A DNA stretch of 64,000 nt from Branchiostoma lanceolatum (GCF_035083965.1 NC_089724.1:30588435-30652434), one strand, 5' to 3'; counted from the stretch's first letter, positions 49,301 through 57,381 are shown. Notes: generated from the sequence alone by a model not told the origin. A program made the numbers and translations.

Positions 49301-52300
49301 TAAAGTGGTTGAAATTTGAGCGTGTGGCTTCCCCGGGTGCGCCCCTGAGCTGGTTTCAGTAGACTATCTGTATTAATATTGATGTGGTTATTAACTAGCT
49401 TATAGAAAAAGGTGAGACGGGCGTTCCTCCTCCTTTCAGAGAGAAGGGTCCACTGCAGGTCATTGAGCATTTGTGTCACGCTGCTAGTCTGCCGGTAGTC
49501 ATTCAGAGTCACTCGGGCGGCCCTGCGCTGGACGGCCTCCACCGCCTGTATCCCTTTGGTGGTGTACGGGTCCCAGACGGTGGCACTATATTCCAAGTGG
49601 GGCCGCACCAGCGCTTTGTAACAAGTATGTTACACTGTGGCTGGCTATTCCTCCGTTAGTAAGTACAGCTGTACACAAACAAACAAACAAACAAACAAAC
49701 AAACAAACCCATGTACAGCCATTTAGCGCTGTACCTCGTTACGTCTTTAAGTGTGTTTGAACAATAGGTCTAGATCAGTACTTCTGTATATATACATGCT
49801 TGGTAATACATATATATATACATATATATATATATACATGCTTGGTAATACATATATAGAGAGCGCGAGATAGATGATATGCTGAGAAGTAAAAACCCGA
49901 GACGGTCACGGCTCAAGAGGTCACGTGTACGAAAAGTCATGTGACTGACGTGAGTGGGTCCGAATACCCAACAAATGCCGAAGCGTCGGTAAAAAAACCG
50001 TAACCATATAGTGAGCTCTGTTCCATGGGATAAAAAGTCTAAAATCGGATCGCAGAATGATTGAAAACTCTGGTTGCATTTCTTTTTCAAGCAGAGGATG
50101 GGAACACCTGGTTACAAAGGAATGGGTCACTTAATAATATATATTTTCCCTGTACAGTCGTCAAAATCGTTTGATGTTGGGGTAAGTTGTCCCTCTGACT
50201 GGATTGAGGTTCGGGATGGCGGATATATGACGTCGCCAATTGTCGGCCGCTTCTGCACTCCAACGAGAATGCCAATAGTGTACGTAGGGTGATTTGTTAA
50301 AGCAATTTGTGTTGTTCATGTGATCCGGCGTTTTGCCTCAGTTTCTAAGTATTTCTAACAACGGATATACGTTACCCAGGTAAAGGCGAATTACGGGTTG
50401 ATGACCCGCCCAAGGTGTGTATGCTGTTATAAGGCATGGTCATTTGCTTTTACCACCGAATAATTTTATGAGTTGGTTATAGCAAATGACAAGGCCTTAT
50501 GACACTATATACACCTAGGAATTGGTGGGTCATCAACGTTATTATCATATAGCCTATCCAAACTGACCCATGTAATAATAACAAATCCCTGTATGATGCT
50601 ATATGATAATTAGCGTTAATACCCAAACGACACCTTAGATGCAGTAAATACGAGGGATGACCCAGAATTATAGTGCACAATTGCAAGTCAAATATCGGGA
50701 AAAGATTTTAAAGACTAAAGGCTTTTATGGATGTCTACCAAAATTCAAATCAATGTAATCGTGAATTTGCACGTGACACCCAGTAAAGTGAGGTAGAATG
50801 ATAAAGACATAGACAATTTAGCTGCGACCTGAGGTGTGCGGGCCATCTTACTCTGCCGACCTGCTTCATTTTAGTTGAAACAAGAAGGGAATGTTCCTCA
50901 AACATTTTGACAAAAAAATGAATGTCTTCGAAGATTTTATGCCGATTCATGGCATGAGAAACTCCACCCACACAGCTCTGATCACAGTTCACCCTTGCTT
51001 TTGCTTTTATCACCACTTACCTACTGATTTTTAAATGGACTTCGACTGGAAAGTAATGACTACAATAATTTGAAATTTGGTGGATATTGCTAAAAGATCT
51101 TATAGTTATACTATATACCAACAGAACTATTTCAATTCTGAAGATCAGGAACAGGGTTAATAAATATTCTGGTAATAATGACAATGTAACATCGCAACAA
51201 AAGACGCAACTCAATAGTTAGCACATTCTTCGGAACTTTCCTAGTTCATTTTTATGCCTATAGGAATAATGGCTATTTTGTATCTTTGTTTACTTTGTTT
51301 CTCTTTCAGTTCGTCAGCCAGGAAGCTCCTAGTGACCTTCAGAAGTGACAATTCGTTTGACAGCCATTTCCTCATGAAGTACTCCTTCTACAGCACAGCC
51401 AAGTCAGGTAAATTTACATTCTCAAAAACAAACATAAAAACAAACAGACAAACAATGATTCAGCAGTATGGATTCCAGATTCCTCAGGTAGCAACCATTT
51501 TTCACGAAAAAAGGTTGGCTTGAAACTGCTTTGAAATTAACGAAATCTACAGCTTAAAAGGGGACCGGGTGATATTGGTAAATATTTTAGAGTAAAACCG
51601 TTGGCTTGCATTGTTGTTCATTCATGAAGGAAATACTAATTGCAGTGAATCTTGTGATTTTTCTTCTGCAGGACAGAGATGGAGGGATGACGGCAGATGT
51701 GGATGGAAGTACCCAGCAGCTGCAGCAGCCTCTGCACAATGCGCACCTGATGGAGAGACTCCCTGTTGTTCGTCAAACGGCCGCTGCAGAAGCACAGATG
51801 CAGACTGTACCTGCCCGAACTGTGTCGACTACCGCAATGTTGACAATGCAGGTAGGTAAAAAAAAACAAAAGACTAACCGTTTGTAAATAGTTTTATAAG
51901 CTGAATAAATTCAACATAGTAGGTACACATTACACAACATTATCATTTCTCTACCAACGCTTCTGCAGCTGGTCACAACGCCCTGGTGAAGGCAGCAGAC
52001 CCACCGTCGAAACGTTGGTAGAAAAACATAAGGTTGTGCAAAGAATGCCAAACCGTCGGTAACTAAAAATAAGGTTGTGTAAATTATACTTAAACCTTGG
52101 TAAATGAAAATAAGGTTGAGTAAACTATGCCAAAACGTCGGTAGAGCTAGAGAAAAATAAGGTTTTGTACCTAAGAAAACTATGTTTAAAACTAATCATT
52201 TGGATAAATATGCATGTTACGGTTGGCTATAGAGCCATAGATCGGTCTGTTTAACAAATTGATCTCCGTTGACATCGTACTTTACTGTCCACATAGTGCC

Positions 52301-55300
52301 AGATGTGCTCTGGGATAGTGTTGGTCAATAAAGTACTTATGTAAAGGTGACATTTAGACTGAACATGTAGTCATCTAATATGAAGAAATCAGGTCCATTC
52401 TTGTTCTAAGGTATGCCGACGAATCCTGCGTCAGCAGAGGAGACACAGACTTTGGGCAGTGGTACGTAAATAAAACGATTTTTGCTAACAAAGCATGATC
52501 GTTCTAATCTAAGTTTCACTCAGAAATCATTTTAACGACGTATACAACATGATGAATGACAATCATACATTTGATGACACCAATTGAAATGTATCATATG
52601 CAAAGCTTGTGAGCTTGTAACTATTAACTAATCAAGCATCTTTCATTCAATGTGTTTGGTATACATTGGAGCGATTAAAGCAAGGTCAAAAGCGTCGTGC
52701 AATCTTCGTACGAACGCAAACTGAGGACATTCTTCGGATAGTCAATGTGTATTTCATACTCCAACCGTGTTTTACGGAAAAGGCTGTCGGCAGTTCGTTT
52801 TGTCACAGTCTATCTGAAAATTCTACAGTATCAAAACTGCACGACGATCTTCGACGAAGGTCACCGCGCCATTAGTTTCGCGTTCCATTTCCCTACCCAC
52901 TGTACAATTCACATGAAAGTCATCTTATCGTACTCAGAATGCTATGAAGACTTGGGGGAAACCTACCGCAGAACGGTGAGTACTACCTGGTCCGGAAAAG
53001 CCTGCCAGGCCTGGAGCTCTCAGACGCCGCACCAGCACAGCTTCAACCCGGCCACCTATCCAAACCTCGGACTGGACAACAACTACTGCAGGAACCCAGA
53101 CCTCAAACGTCGGCCGTGGTGTTATACCACGGACCCGACCAAGGCGTGGGACTACTGTATGTTATCCAAGTGTACTGGGCCTGTATCTAGAGCAGGTAAA
53201 CACACCAAGAAAGAAAGGCATGTTGGGGCAATAGTCAAGATCTGAAACCAAGTCAAATGTCCGTTCTCTTGTCAGTTTGGATACGAGTACATAACAGACT
53301 AATATATTTCATAACTTCGAATCTATCCTCTGAGGTGACGATGGTAAATTTGAATTTCTAAGTGGTAAATCCAACTGTGGATCTTTCTGTTTTACTGTAT
53401 GTAGCGCTGTCATTGTTAGTACTGTGGAAACATGATGAATCTTATAGAGAAGGAGATCTGGAGGTTAAGATGCTCACCACAAGAAAGACGTACAAAACGC
53501 CTCAAAACACTTGTAGAACATGCCTCATCCTATAGCAGCTTGGATAATAAACATGGCAATGATGAGCATATCGCATGCGTTCTGAAGACTGTAATTTCAC
53601 GCGATTAGGGATCAACATCAAACAACTTGTTTGCATAGAAGCTTAAGGTAGCTTCAGTAACTGCATGGCCAAAGCACAAGATAACGTTTTATCTGCTAGA
53701 CGAATAAGTCAAGAAAAGAAAACTGCAATCAGTCTCTAACAGATAACAGTTTTTTTTCTTCTAATTTTTGTACTTCAGTGTACATCGGCTGCTACAAAGA
53801 CACCTCTAGTCGGACGTTCCCGGGTGGCAGACTTCATGATAACCAGAAGATGACGGCCGCTCTGTGCATCAACCATTGCAGTGGGCTGGGGTACAATTAC
53901 GCAGGTGACATCTACTAACATAGTTTCACCAGGGTACATAATTCCGCCACCCTTCAAAGATATGTCCGAACAAATCTCAAACCAACGTCCCCCAGTATTA
54001 TGCACTCCTGTATATCTAAACTGTGCATGCCTGGGGGTGCTGCACTAGATATCTCTCAAACCCACCGTTTTTCAAAGTGGCGGATTTGCGTAACCCGGCG
54101 GATTAATGTTTATGGCGGTTAGACAGGGTGAAACCTTCACACAAACAAAACTGTTTTGGACCGACTTTAGATAAGAATGAACTTGAGAGAACATTACTAC
54201 AGTCCAGACATGTCACAAAGTCTCAAGTCTTTTTTGTCTGTTATCCTTACGTTTTCATATTTATCTTCTACAGCGACTCAGTATTCTAACGAATGTTTTT
54301 GCGGCAATGAGGCAAACTTCGCACAGCTGGAACCCCCGCGGCCGGAGTCCGAATGTAACCGCCCGTGTGCAGGTGACACGAATGAGAAATGTGGCGGTGC
54401 CTGGAGGAACTCAGTCTACAAACTGCCAGGAAGAGCACCATCGGGTAGGTTACCTGGCGTTTTCTTATCTTTTATCACCACTTACATGTAGCAAGGACTG
54501 GAGTCTTTTTTGGTAACATGGAAAGGCCTGAGGCCTGAAACAGCGTCTCCACTCCCTAAAGCCTCTGTTACACAGAGCCGAACATGGCTCCCGACCACCA
54601 GCCGACTAAGGTTGCCGGTAGGTTGGGAGAAACTAGTCTGACCAGTTTTAGATGAAGACTAACATTTGACTCCAAAACAGACTCTGACCATTACTGACTT
54701 ACTTCCAACCACCAGTCAACACATTTCAGACCTCCCGTCCACAGCCGAATGATGTAAAAATTTCAAAACATTCGGCTGGCGCAGCCGAACACCAGCCAAC
54801 CGCGCCGAACACCAGCCAACCTAGCTCCCGAACCACTCACAACCATGGTTGGGGGGAGGCCATATTCGGCTATGTGTAGCTGGCGGGGCTTAAACTAATA
54901 GTCTGGAGATGGTTAATCGAGAGCGAGGATTAATAGACCCAATATGAGAAGCACCTGGTACGAATTTAAAGTCTGTTCTATGCATGAAACATGAGATGAT
55001 AAAGTTGTGAACTTCCAGCTATTACACGTTTACACCCTCCAATGTCTTGGATTTTAAAGTGATTAACGTTGAAACAACAACATACTCTATCAATTTGAAA
55101 GTTTCATCCATCTTTTTATTGTCAGTTGGATACTCCTGTGGTGATGGTCTCAACAAGTTTAATGGTCGCTGCTACAAAGTCGTTACTGAGAAGAAGTCCA
55201 ACGAAGAAGCAAAGAATGAGTGTTCACGTATGGGAGGACGTCTGGCTGCACCTAAGACAGCCGAGATTCACAGGTTTTTGGTGGAACTTGCAAAAAAGAA

Positions 55301-55898
55301 AGTTGGTAGTGGCCAGGCTGTGTGGATTGGGCTCCAAAAGGGAGAGGAGGAGGCGGTTTGGAAATACAGTGATGGCAGTACCTTGGGGGTAAGTCATGTC
55401 TGCGGGTAAGTCATATCTATTCATTCGCTCAGACCCTTGACGTGCGCCTTGTGGCACTTAGGGCAGATTTTTTTCCAGGGATGGGTTGCTAGCCCCCAAA
55501 CTGCTCCTTAACACGGGACTCCAATGTATTTTCCGTCCCTTCCGAAAGACGAGTGTAGCTTCAACCGAGATGTCCTGACCCAGGATTGAGCCCGGGTCTC
55601 CCCGTTAGCTACTAATCAGAACCAGGAGCTCAATTGTGAGGCTGCTAACAGTTGAACTATAGCTGCATTAATTCCAAGACAATTAGGGATTCTTTTATGT
55701 ATACATGTACATGCAAATGCTGTTATTTTCTTCATTTCATTTTTTCCACAGGTGTGTACTTTCTCCAATTGGGCACCGGGTGAACCCAAGGCTGATGTTA
55801 ATACAAAATGCGTACAGTACTGGGCCAGCAAGAGTTACAAGTGGGACGACACTTACTGCTCTTATACAAAGGCATTCATATGTGAAACTGTTAAGTAG
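40269..55898 (+). CDS. Secreted mosaic metalloprotease: protease-CUB(half)-hevein-like-kringle-WSC-CTLD (19 exons)
   Basis: Exons: 40269-40337, 42092-42217, 42417-42587, 43678-43761, 45651-45722, 46965-47140, 47401-47494, 47754-47835, 48043-48118, 48287-48368, 50158-50288, 51310-51407, 51672-51851, 52411-52461, 52938-53195, 53779-53904, 54274-54444, 55126-55388 and 55752-55898. All introns are GT-AG, all phases agree, and the sum is 2457 nt (818 residues plus TAG). Order by residue: signal peptide 1-19, pro-region with RLKR at 39-42, acidic segment 43-122, metzincin domain about 140-340, CUB second half 345-420, hevein-like 421-480, kringle 499-577, WSC 584-678, CTLD 686-818. From the CUB end onward the modules are joined at phase 1, the class used in exon shuffling. 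No transmembrane segment is seen, so it is probably secreted, binding glycan or matrix through its C-terminal modules. A merged pair of genes is the main alternative, but the unbroken frame argues against it. Confidence 0.75.
40380..41688. mobile_element. AGCC/GGCT-ended miniature transposon, long copy in intron 1
   Basis: Starts AGCCCCCGTAACAAATC after TAA and ends TTGTGACGCCGGCT, so the tips are inverted repeats. The interior is unusual: CG-rich runs of TCGGCCGA and TCGGGCGA variants at both ends around an A/T-rich core. Its outer parts match the 352-bp element at 44428 in reverse orientation. It is about 950 bp longer than that copy, through extra central sequence. The right flank is TCA rather than TAA, so the duplication is imperfect. 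No transposase is visible. Confidence 0.7.
41770..41815. repeat. Fragment of the hairpin repeat family
   Basis: GTTACTCAAGCCACTGGATA matches the sequence at about 35255 closely. Only this short part is present. Confidence 0.45.
42092..42587 (+). CDS. Exons 2-3: pro-region with furin-type site and acidic segment
   Basis: Exon 2 (42092-42217, 42 codons) begins GLYRGDSEVDGILQIRLKRS and continues with a Glu/Leu-rich predicted helix, EEIVEELIELLENRES. RLKR fits the R-x-K-R furin consensus and would separate a very short propeptide. Exon 3 (42417-42587, 57 codons) is acidic with two Cys (SECSS, RWCESDG) and no known fold. Both exons are flanked by phase-0 introns. Role inferred: pro-segment of the protease. 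Confidence 0.55.
42606..42720. repeat. Foldback repeat right after exon 3
   Basis: Arms CTGGATAGATTTTG and CAAAATCTATCTAG are inverted about 115 bp apart, with inner arms GACGTTTCAGA and TCTGAAACGTC. The loop contains CTATCTTTCGTCAGTGACTC, shared with the repeat at 35208. It is a miniature inverted-repeat element whose left arm starts 18 nt after the exon 3 donor. Confidence 0.65.
42975..43102. mobile_element. Hairpin miniature transposon with 10-bp flanking duplication
   Basis: Nearly the whole 128 bp is palindromic: AGCCTAGAGTCC at the left, GGACTCCAGGCT at the right, with CATGCTAGCTTTGG and CCAAAGCTAGCATG inside. GAGACATATT flanks it on both sides (42965-42974 and 43103-43112), the expected target duplication. 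It sits 34 nt upstream of the exon 4 copy at 43137, next to the branch-point region. A second copy at 43518-43645 lacks the left duplication. Confidence 0.8.
43137..43366 (+). pseudogene. Broken first copy of exon 4
   Basis: It begins exactly like exon 4 (GGATTGTCGGAGCGCCGC, encoding GLSERRAIIPGW through HHECF). After the TTTCAA at 43203-43208 the sequence jumps to unrelated DNA, so the last four codons and the donor are gone. The frame then runs on to TAA at 43364 without a recognisable domain. It is one half of a tandem duplication whose first copy lost about 2.1 kb. If spliced in with no donor it would end the protein early, so it is probably skipped. Confidence 0.7.
43678..43761 (+). CDS. 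Exon 4 (intact copy)
   Basis: 28 codons, GLSERRAIIPGW, then NDKSRCDHHECFKDLK, between a CTACAG acceptor and a GTTAGT donor, phase 0 on both sides. It leads into the protease domain. CDHHECF holds closely spaced Cys and His; a role in latency through a Cys-zinc contact is possible but not shown. Confidence 0.65.
44045..44345. repeat. Interspersed repeat with palindromic start and TCTG microsatellite
   Basis: It begins with the hairpin ATCTCCATTAAAAATGGAGAT, then a (TCTG)n run at about 44084-44104, then non-coding sequence with AAAAACCTGTTGATGGATTA and GATATTTGGTATGTGGGCGG. Elements of this layout are dispersed in invertebrate genomes; the family name is not known to me. Confidence 0.45.
44428..44779. 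mobile_element. AGCC/GGCT-ended miniature transposon, complete copy with TTA duplication
   Basis: 352 bp, AGCCGGCGTCACAATT to GTGACGGGGGCT, flanked by TTA on both sides (44425-44427 and 44780-44782). A 3-bp TWA duplication with short inverted tips is the mark of PIF/Harbinger insertions; assignment to that superfamily is inferred. The interior has the same TCGGCCGA-like runs as the long copy at 40380, in opposite orientation. Confidence 0.8.
45651..48368 (+). CDS. Exons 5-10: metzincin (adamalysin-like) metalloprotease domain
   Basis: Six exons encode residues 151-344. The N-terminal part, IEDYATEAVSIFDK, then AYKMINFRVLLVGVKVLTE, matches the helix and central strand of reprolysin-type (M12B) proteases. 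VAGPPHWDAGYAGAGICHL is the edge-strand region. Exon 8 holds the zinc site HEIGHEFRNGH: His279, His283, His289 with catalytic Glu280. Exon 9 has the Met-turn CVMGG (Met313), and exon 10 the closing FSSTFLDKI with SCMADKP. Expected activity: zinc-dependent cleavage of extracellular proteins. Odd point: the usual Gly between the second and third His is Arg286. The domain is compact, and no disintegrin domain follows. Confidence 0.75.
47754..47835 (+). CDS. Exon 8: zinc-binding active site
   Basis: Encodes AEDSKRPADHYWNAHEIGHE then FRNGHNF. The spacing H-E-x-x-H-x5-H is exactly that of metzincins. In most of them position 8 of the motif is Gly, allowing the tight turn; here it is Arg, followed by Asn-Gly-His, so the turn may use the Asn-Gly pair instead. 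All three zinc ligands and the Glu base remain, so activity is plausible. Confidence 0.75.
48846..49219. mobile_element. Miniature transposon with CAGGGCTCGAAAT ends (copy 1)
   Basis: Begins CAGGGCTCGAAATATTGGG and ends ATGAATTTCGAGCC, with inner repeated GTGCACC/GGTGCAC motifs. A related 384-bp copy lies at 60010-60393 in opposite orientation. CAGGG-type tips fit hAT-like non-autonomous elements, but no clear 8-bp duplication is visible here because the right tip abuts the LINE fragment. Confidence 0.65.
49220..49655 (-). mobile_element. 5'-truncated LINE: C-terminal end of a reverse transcriptase ORF
   Basis: On the minus strand the frame reads RPHLEYSATVWDPYTTKGI, then QAVEAVQRRAARV, SVTQMLNDLQW and IPEWNAL. 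This is the well-known C-terminal tail following the reverse transcriptase of CR1/L2/Jockey-type non-LTR elements. Catalytic motifs are absent, since only the last about 130 residues remain. Its 3' side joins the miniature element at 49219 without a gap, so part of the end is lost or one element inserted into the other. Confidence 0.8.
49675..49708. repeat. (CAAA)n microsatellite
   Basis: About eight CAAA units in a row, next to the LINE fragment. TA-rich dinucleotide repeats with a duplicated CATGCTTGGTAATACATATA follow at about 49795-49858. Confidence 0.85.
50158..51407 (+). CDS. Exons 11-12: CUB domain, second half only
   Basis: Exon 11 (50158-50288) gives SSKSFDVGVSCPSDWIEVRD, then GGYMTSPIVGRFC and PIVYVG. 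Exon 12 (51310-51407) gives SSARKLLVTFRSDNSF, then DSHFLMKYSFYS. These match the C-terminal two thirds of CUB domains: D-x-I-x-V-x-D-G, G-R-F-C, and the S-x-N-x-L-x-V-x-F-x-S-D strand. The first about 40 residues, normally with the first two Cys, are not seen in the preceding 1.8 kb. Exon 10 joins exon 11 in phase 0, so the shortened module would be translated. The SDNSF segment often contributes to a calcium site. Confidence 0.7.
50397..50537. repeat. Foldback repeat in intron 11
   Basis: Arms GTTGATGACCC at the left and GGGTCATCAAC at the right continue inward (CAAGGTGTGTATGC against a TATATACACCTAGG-like arm, then CATTTGC against GCAAATG), forming a hairpin of about 55-bp arms. A second small inverted repeat follows at about 50541-50612 (TATCATATAG and CTATATGATA). 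Confidence 0.65.
51672..51851 (+). CDS. Exon 13: hevein-like cysteine-rich module
   Basis: A 60-codon 1-1 exon: QRWRDDGRCGWKYPA, an Ala-rich turn, AQCAPDGETPCCSSNGRC, then TDADCTCPNCVDYR. The order C-C-CC-C-C-C-C with PCCS-x-x-G-x-C is that of chitin-binding type-1 (hevein-like) domains. Similar WR-D-G-RCG modules after CUB domains are, to my memory, common in amphioxus. Expected role is chitin or GlcNAc binding outside the cell. The usual aromatic after CCS (SxWG/YG) is replaced by SSNG, so binding may be weak. Confidence 0.6.
51935..52165. repeat. Hairpin plus tandem repeat in intron 13
   Basis: CTACCAACGC and CGTTGGTAG face each other around CTGCAGCTGGTCACAACGCC, a dispersed hairpin repeat. 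It is followed by about four tandem units of roughly 45 bp with the landmarks CGTCGGTAGA or CCTTGGTAAA, and AAAATAAGGTT. Non-coding. Confidence 0.65.
52411..52461 (+). CDS. Exon 14: short linker
   Basis: A symmetrical 1-1 mini-exon of 17 codons, GMPTNPASAEETQTLGS, between CTAAG and GTACGT. It has no fold and joins the hevein-like and kringle modules. Skipping it would keep the frame. The acceptor lacks a strong pyrimidine tract, so this exon is the least certain of the chain. Confidence 0.45.
52675..52870. repeat. Interspersed repeat in intron 14
   Basis: CGTACGAACGCAAACTGAGG, then ACATTCTTCGGATAGTC, is shared with 43895-43945 (CGTACGATCGCAAACTGATG, then GCATTCTTGGGATAGTC). The right part holds CGACGATCTTCGACGAAGG. 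It is a dispersed repeat, not coding. Confidence 0.5.
52938..53195 (+). CDS. Exon 15: kringle domain
   Basis: One 1-1 exon with a complete kringle of about 80 residues: CYEDLGETYRRTVSTTWSGK, CQAWSSQTPHQHSFNP, YPNLGLDNNYCRNPD, RPWCYTTDPTKAWDYC, LSKC. All six Cys are present in the 1-6, 2-4, 3-5 arrangement, along with the NNYCRNPD and PWCYT signatures. Kringles bind lysine-containing proteins or lipids. The acidic DxD pair of the lysine site is not clear, so the ligand is unknown. Confidence 0.92.
53779..54444 (+). CDS. Exons 16-17: WSC domain
   Basis: Exon 16 (53779-53904) gives YIGCYKDTSSRTFPGG, then TAALCINHCSGLGYNYA. Exon 17 (54274-54444) gives YSNECFCGNEANF, ECNRPCAGDTNEKCGGAWRN and SVYKL. 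Eight Cys and the motifs GCYKD, C-F-C-G and CxGDxxExCGG define a WSC domain, a putative carbohydrate-binding module known from polycystin-1, kremen and yeast sensors. Introns are phase 1 outside and inside. Kringle plus WSC side by side recalls kremen, but here no membrane anchor follows. Confidence 0.9.
53915..54130. repeat. Interspersed repeat, copy 1 (intron 16)
   Basis: ACATAGTTTCACCAGGGTAC to about GCGGATTAATGTTTATGGCGG matches 63683-63895 along its whole length with scattered differences. It has no open frame. Confidence 0.7.
54560..54890. mobile_element. AGCC/GGCT-ended miniature transposon with TAA duplication (intron 17)
   Basis: 331 bp from AGCCTCTGTTACACAGAGCC to GGCTATGTGTAGCTGGCGG then GGCT. 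TAA flanks both sides (54557-54559 and 54891-54893). Terminal arms pair over about 30 bp with mismatches. Tips resemble the elements at 40380 and 44428 (AGCC-C-GT-ACA), so they may share one autonomous helper, but the interior differs: CAGCCGAACACCAGCCAACC repeats. Confidence 0.75.
55126..55898 (+). CDS. Exons 18-19: C-type lectin domain and stop
   Basis: Exon 18 (55126-55388) starts GYSCGDGLNKFNGRCYKV and continues with ECSRMGGRLAAPKTAEIHRF and VWIGLQKGEEEAVWKYSDGS. Exon 19 (55752-55898) gives VCTFSNWAPGEPKADVNTKC, VQYWASKSYKWDDTYC and AFICETVK before TAG. The WIGL core, the CTLD Cys pattern and the W-D-D strand are all present. The calcium/sugar motif reads EPK and WDD rather than EPN and WND, so calcium-dependent mannose-type binding is possible but altered. 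As the last module it would present the ligand-binding face of the secreted enzyme. Confidence 0.9.
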
Positions 55899-56095
55899 TT
55901 CGGTGTAACTACATAACGCCTTAGCTTGAAAGTTTATCTGTGTTAATAGAATTCATTATTTGCAACATTGTCAGTTATAGTAGTCTTAGGGCTCTAATAA
56001 CAGATCCAAGTAATGTCAGTCTTTAGACAAAGCTTATGAGTAGCTGTAGATACATATATTAAGTTACCAAAATTGTTGATATTTAGCTGATAGAG
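55899..56095. other. Presumed 3' UTR and flank of the mosaic gene
   Basis: A/T-rich sequence after the stop. No perfect AATAAA is seen; AATAGA at about 55946 is the nearest hexamer. The transcript end cannot be placed. Confidence 0.4.
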
Positions 56096-56368
56096 GGGGT
56101 GTCCCTGTGGTGTAGTGGTCTGCGCTGCTGTTACTGGCCACATCTGGTTCAAATTACGTGGACCAGAAGGCCCGGGTTCAAGCCCCGGGTAGGACACATC
56201 TGGACAAGAGGCGCATTGAGTCATACCAAAGACTTTATACAATGGTACATACTTCTGAAACAGTATGGAAGTTAAACACACTCCACTGCCAGTGGACTAG
56301 CCCCCTGCTGCAATGATTGCACCACAGTGTGGCCCAGGGCTATGAAACGGAGATGGACACCGCCCTAT
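56096..56368 (+). mobile_element. tRNA-derived SINE-like element
   Basis: Starts GTCCCTGTGGTGTAGTGGTC (pol III A-box-like) and has a good B box in CCCGGGTTCAAGCCCCGGG at about 56171-56189. A folded tRNA is not formed: the two boxes are too far apart and the acceptor stem is poorly paired. The 3' body (CTCCACTGCCAGTGGACTAG and CAATGATTGCACCACAGTG) is non-coding. It directly borders the left arm of the large inverted repeat. Confidence 0.55.
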
Positions 56369-57381
56369 TAGTCCATGGGCCAAGCAGCTTTTTGGTACCA
56401 AACAGAGGGACAAAGGGTGACTTACTTTTTTGAAAAGGTTGATTCCTCTACTTTATAATTATGCATGATAATAATGTCAAAAGTCCAGCTTTTTAGGAAT
56501 TATCACGTAATATGGTGACGTCATCAAAATGGACTTCGATTTTTGGGACTTAATTCAGAGGACTGGGACAAAATATCAAACATCGATGATTTTCGGTGAA
56601 AATCGGTTTGTAGGCAAAAGATACCACAGGAATCACGAAATAGTATGTTTTTGGTCGATAATTTGACTCTATAAGAAGCTTTGAGTCTTTTAAGTCCATT
56701 TTTGGGGGTAATTTTGTGTAAAAAAATGTATTGTTTACTTTCCAAAATCAGGCATTTATTTGGGCTACCTATGGGGTCTTGTGTTATACATTATGTTGAT
56801 AGGCCATATCATTTTCTGCATTTTGGGCTTTGAATCAACAAAATCCGTCAAAAATATCAGGAGTTATAAGGGTTTTAAGAATTACACCCAACGGCCATGT
56901 TATCAAATCGCCGCAAATATCACAATGCATCATGGGTAATTTTAAGAGGGTCTGTCTGTAAAATACCTAGTAGCAAAGGACAAAATGTCGATTTAAAAAA
57001 AAAAATTGGGCGGTAGTAAGGCCTTGGTGCAATTGTAGAAAATGGGTAAGTTTTGGGTTAACTGGTGGTCACCGGTTGCCATGGAAACGGTCATTTTTAA
57101 AGATGGCGAATTTGTATCTGCAAAGGCTCAATCTCGTCAGGAATACACCATCTTTGGCCTACAGAAACGCCAACTAATTAACATATATTCTACATGACTT
57201 TGACATATAATTTACATCTTTATCTTGATTTAAATAATAGATAAACCTGCATAATCATATGTTTAAAGGTGCAGCAAATGTTTAAACATAACCTGTTTTG
57301 ATTGATTTTTGATAAAAAAGCTGTTATTCGGGAATTCTTAGCGATCAGTAGTACAGATCAATTTGATTGATATACGGTCAA
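56369..57381 (+). repeat. Left arm of a giant inverted repeat
   Basis: 1013 bp that reappear reverse-complemented at 60878-61911. Outer edge TAGTCCATGGGCCA, inner edge TATACGGTCAA. In the parts I compared, differences are few (roughly a few per hundred bases), so the arms are young or kept alike by gene conversion. A short matching frame in both arms (LHKITPKNGLKRLKASYRV on the minus strand here) has no known domain. Confidence 0.88.

Larger units (their letters stand above)
48368..50157. other. Long intron 10, filled with transposon remains
   Basis: It contains a miniature element (48846-49219), a LINE fragment (49220-49655), a CAAA microsatellite (49675-49708) and TA-rich repeats (49805-49865). 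No CUB N-terminal exon could be found here, although the CUB domain that follows needs one. Confidence 0.6.

Noticed and set aside
49770-50130. Minus-strand open frames of 69-106 codons in intron 10
   Set aside because: They cross TA repeats (IYMYIYMYY) and unrelated intron sequence and show no domain.
56101-56195. A tRNA gene
   Set aside because: A- and B-box-like motifs are present, but the spacing is too long, there is no clear anticodon arm and the acceptor stem is poor. Called a SINE-like element instead.
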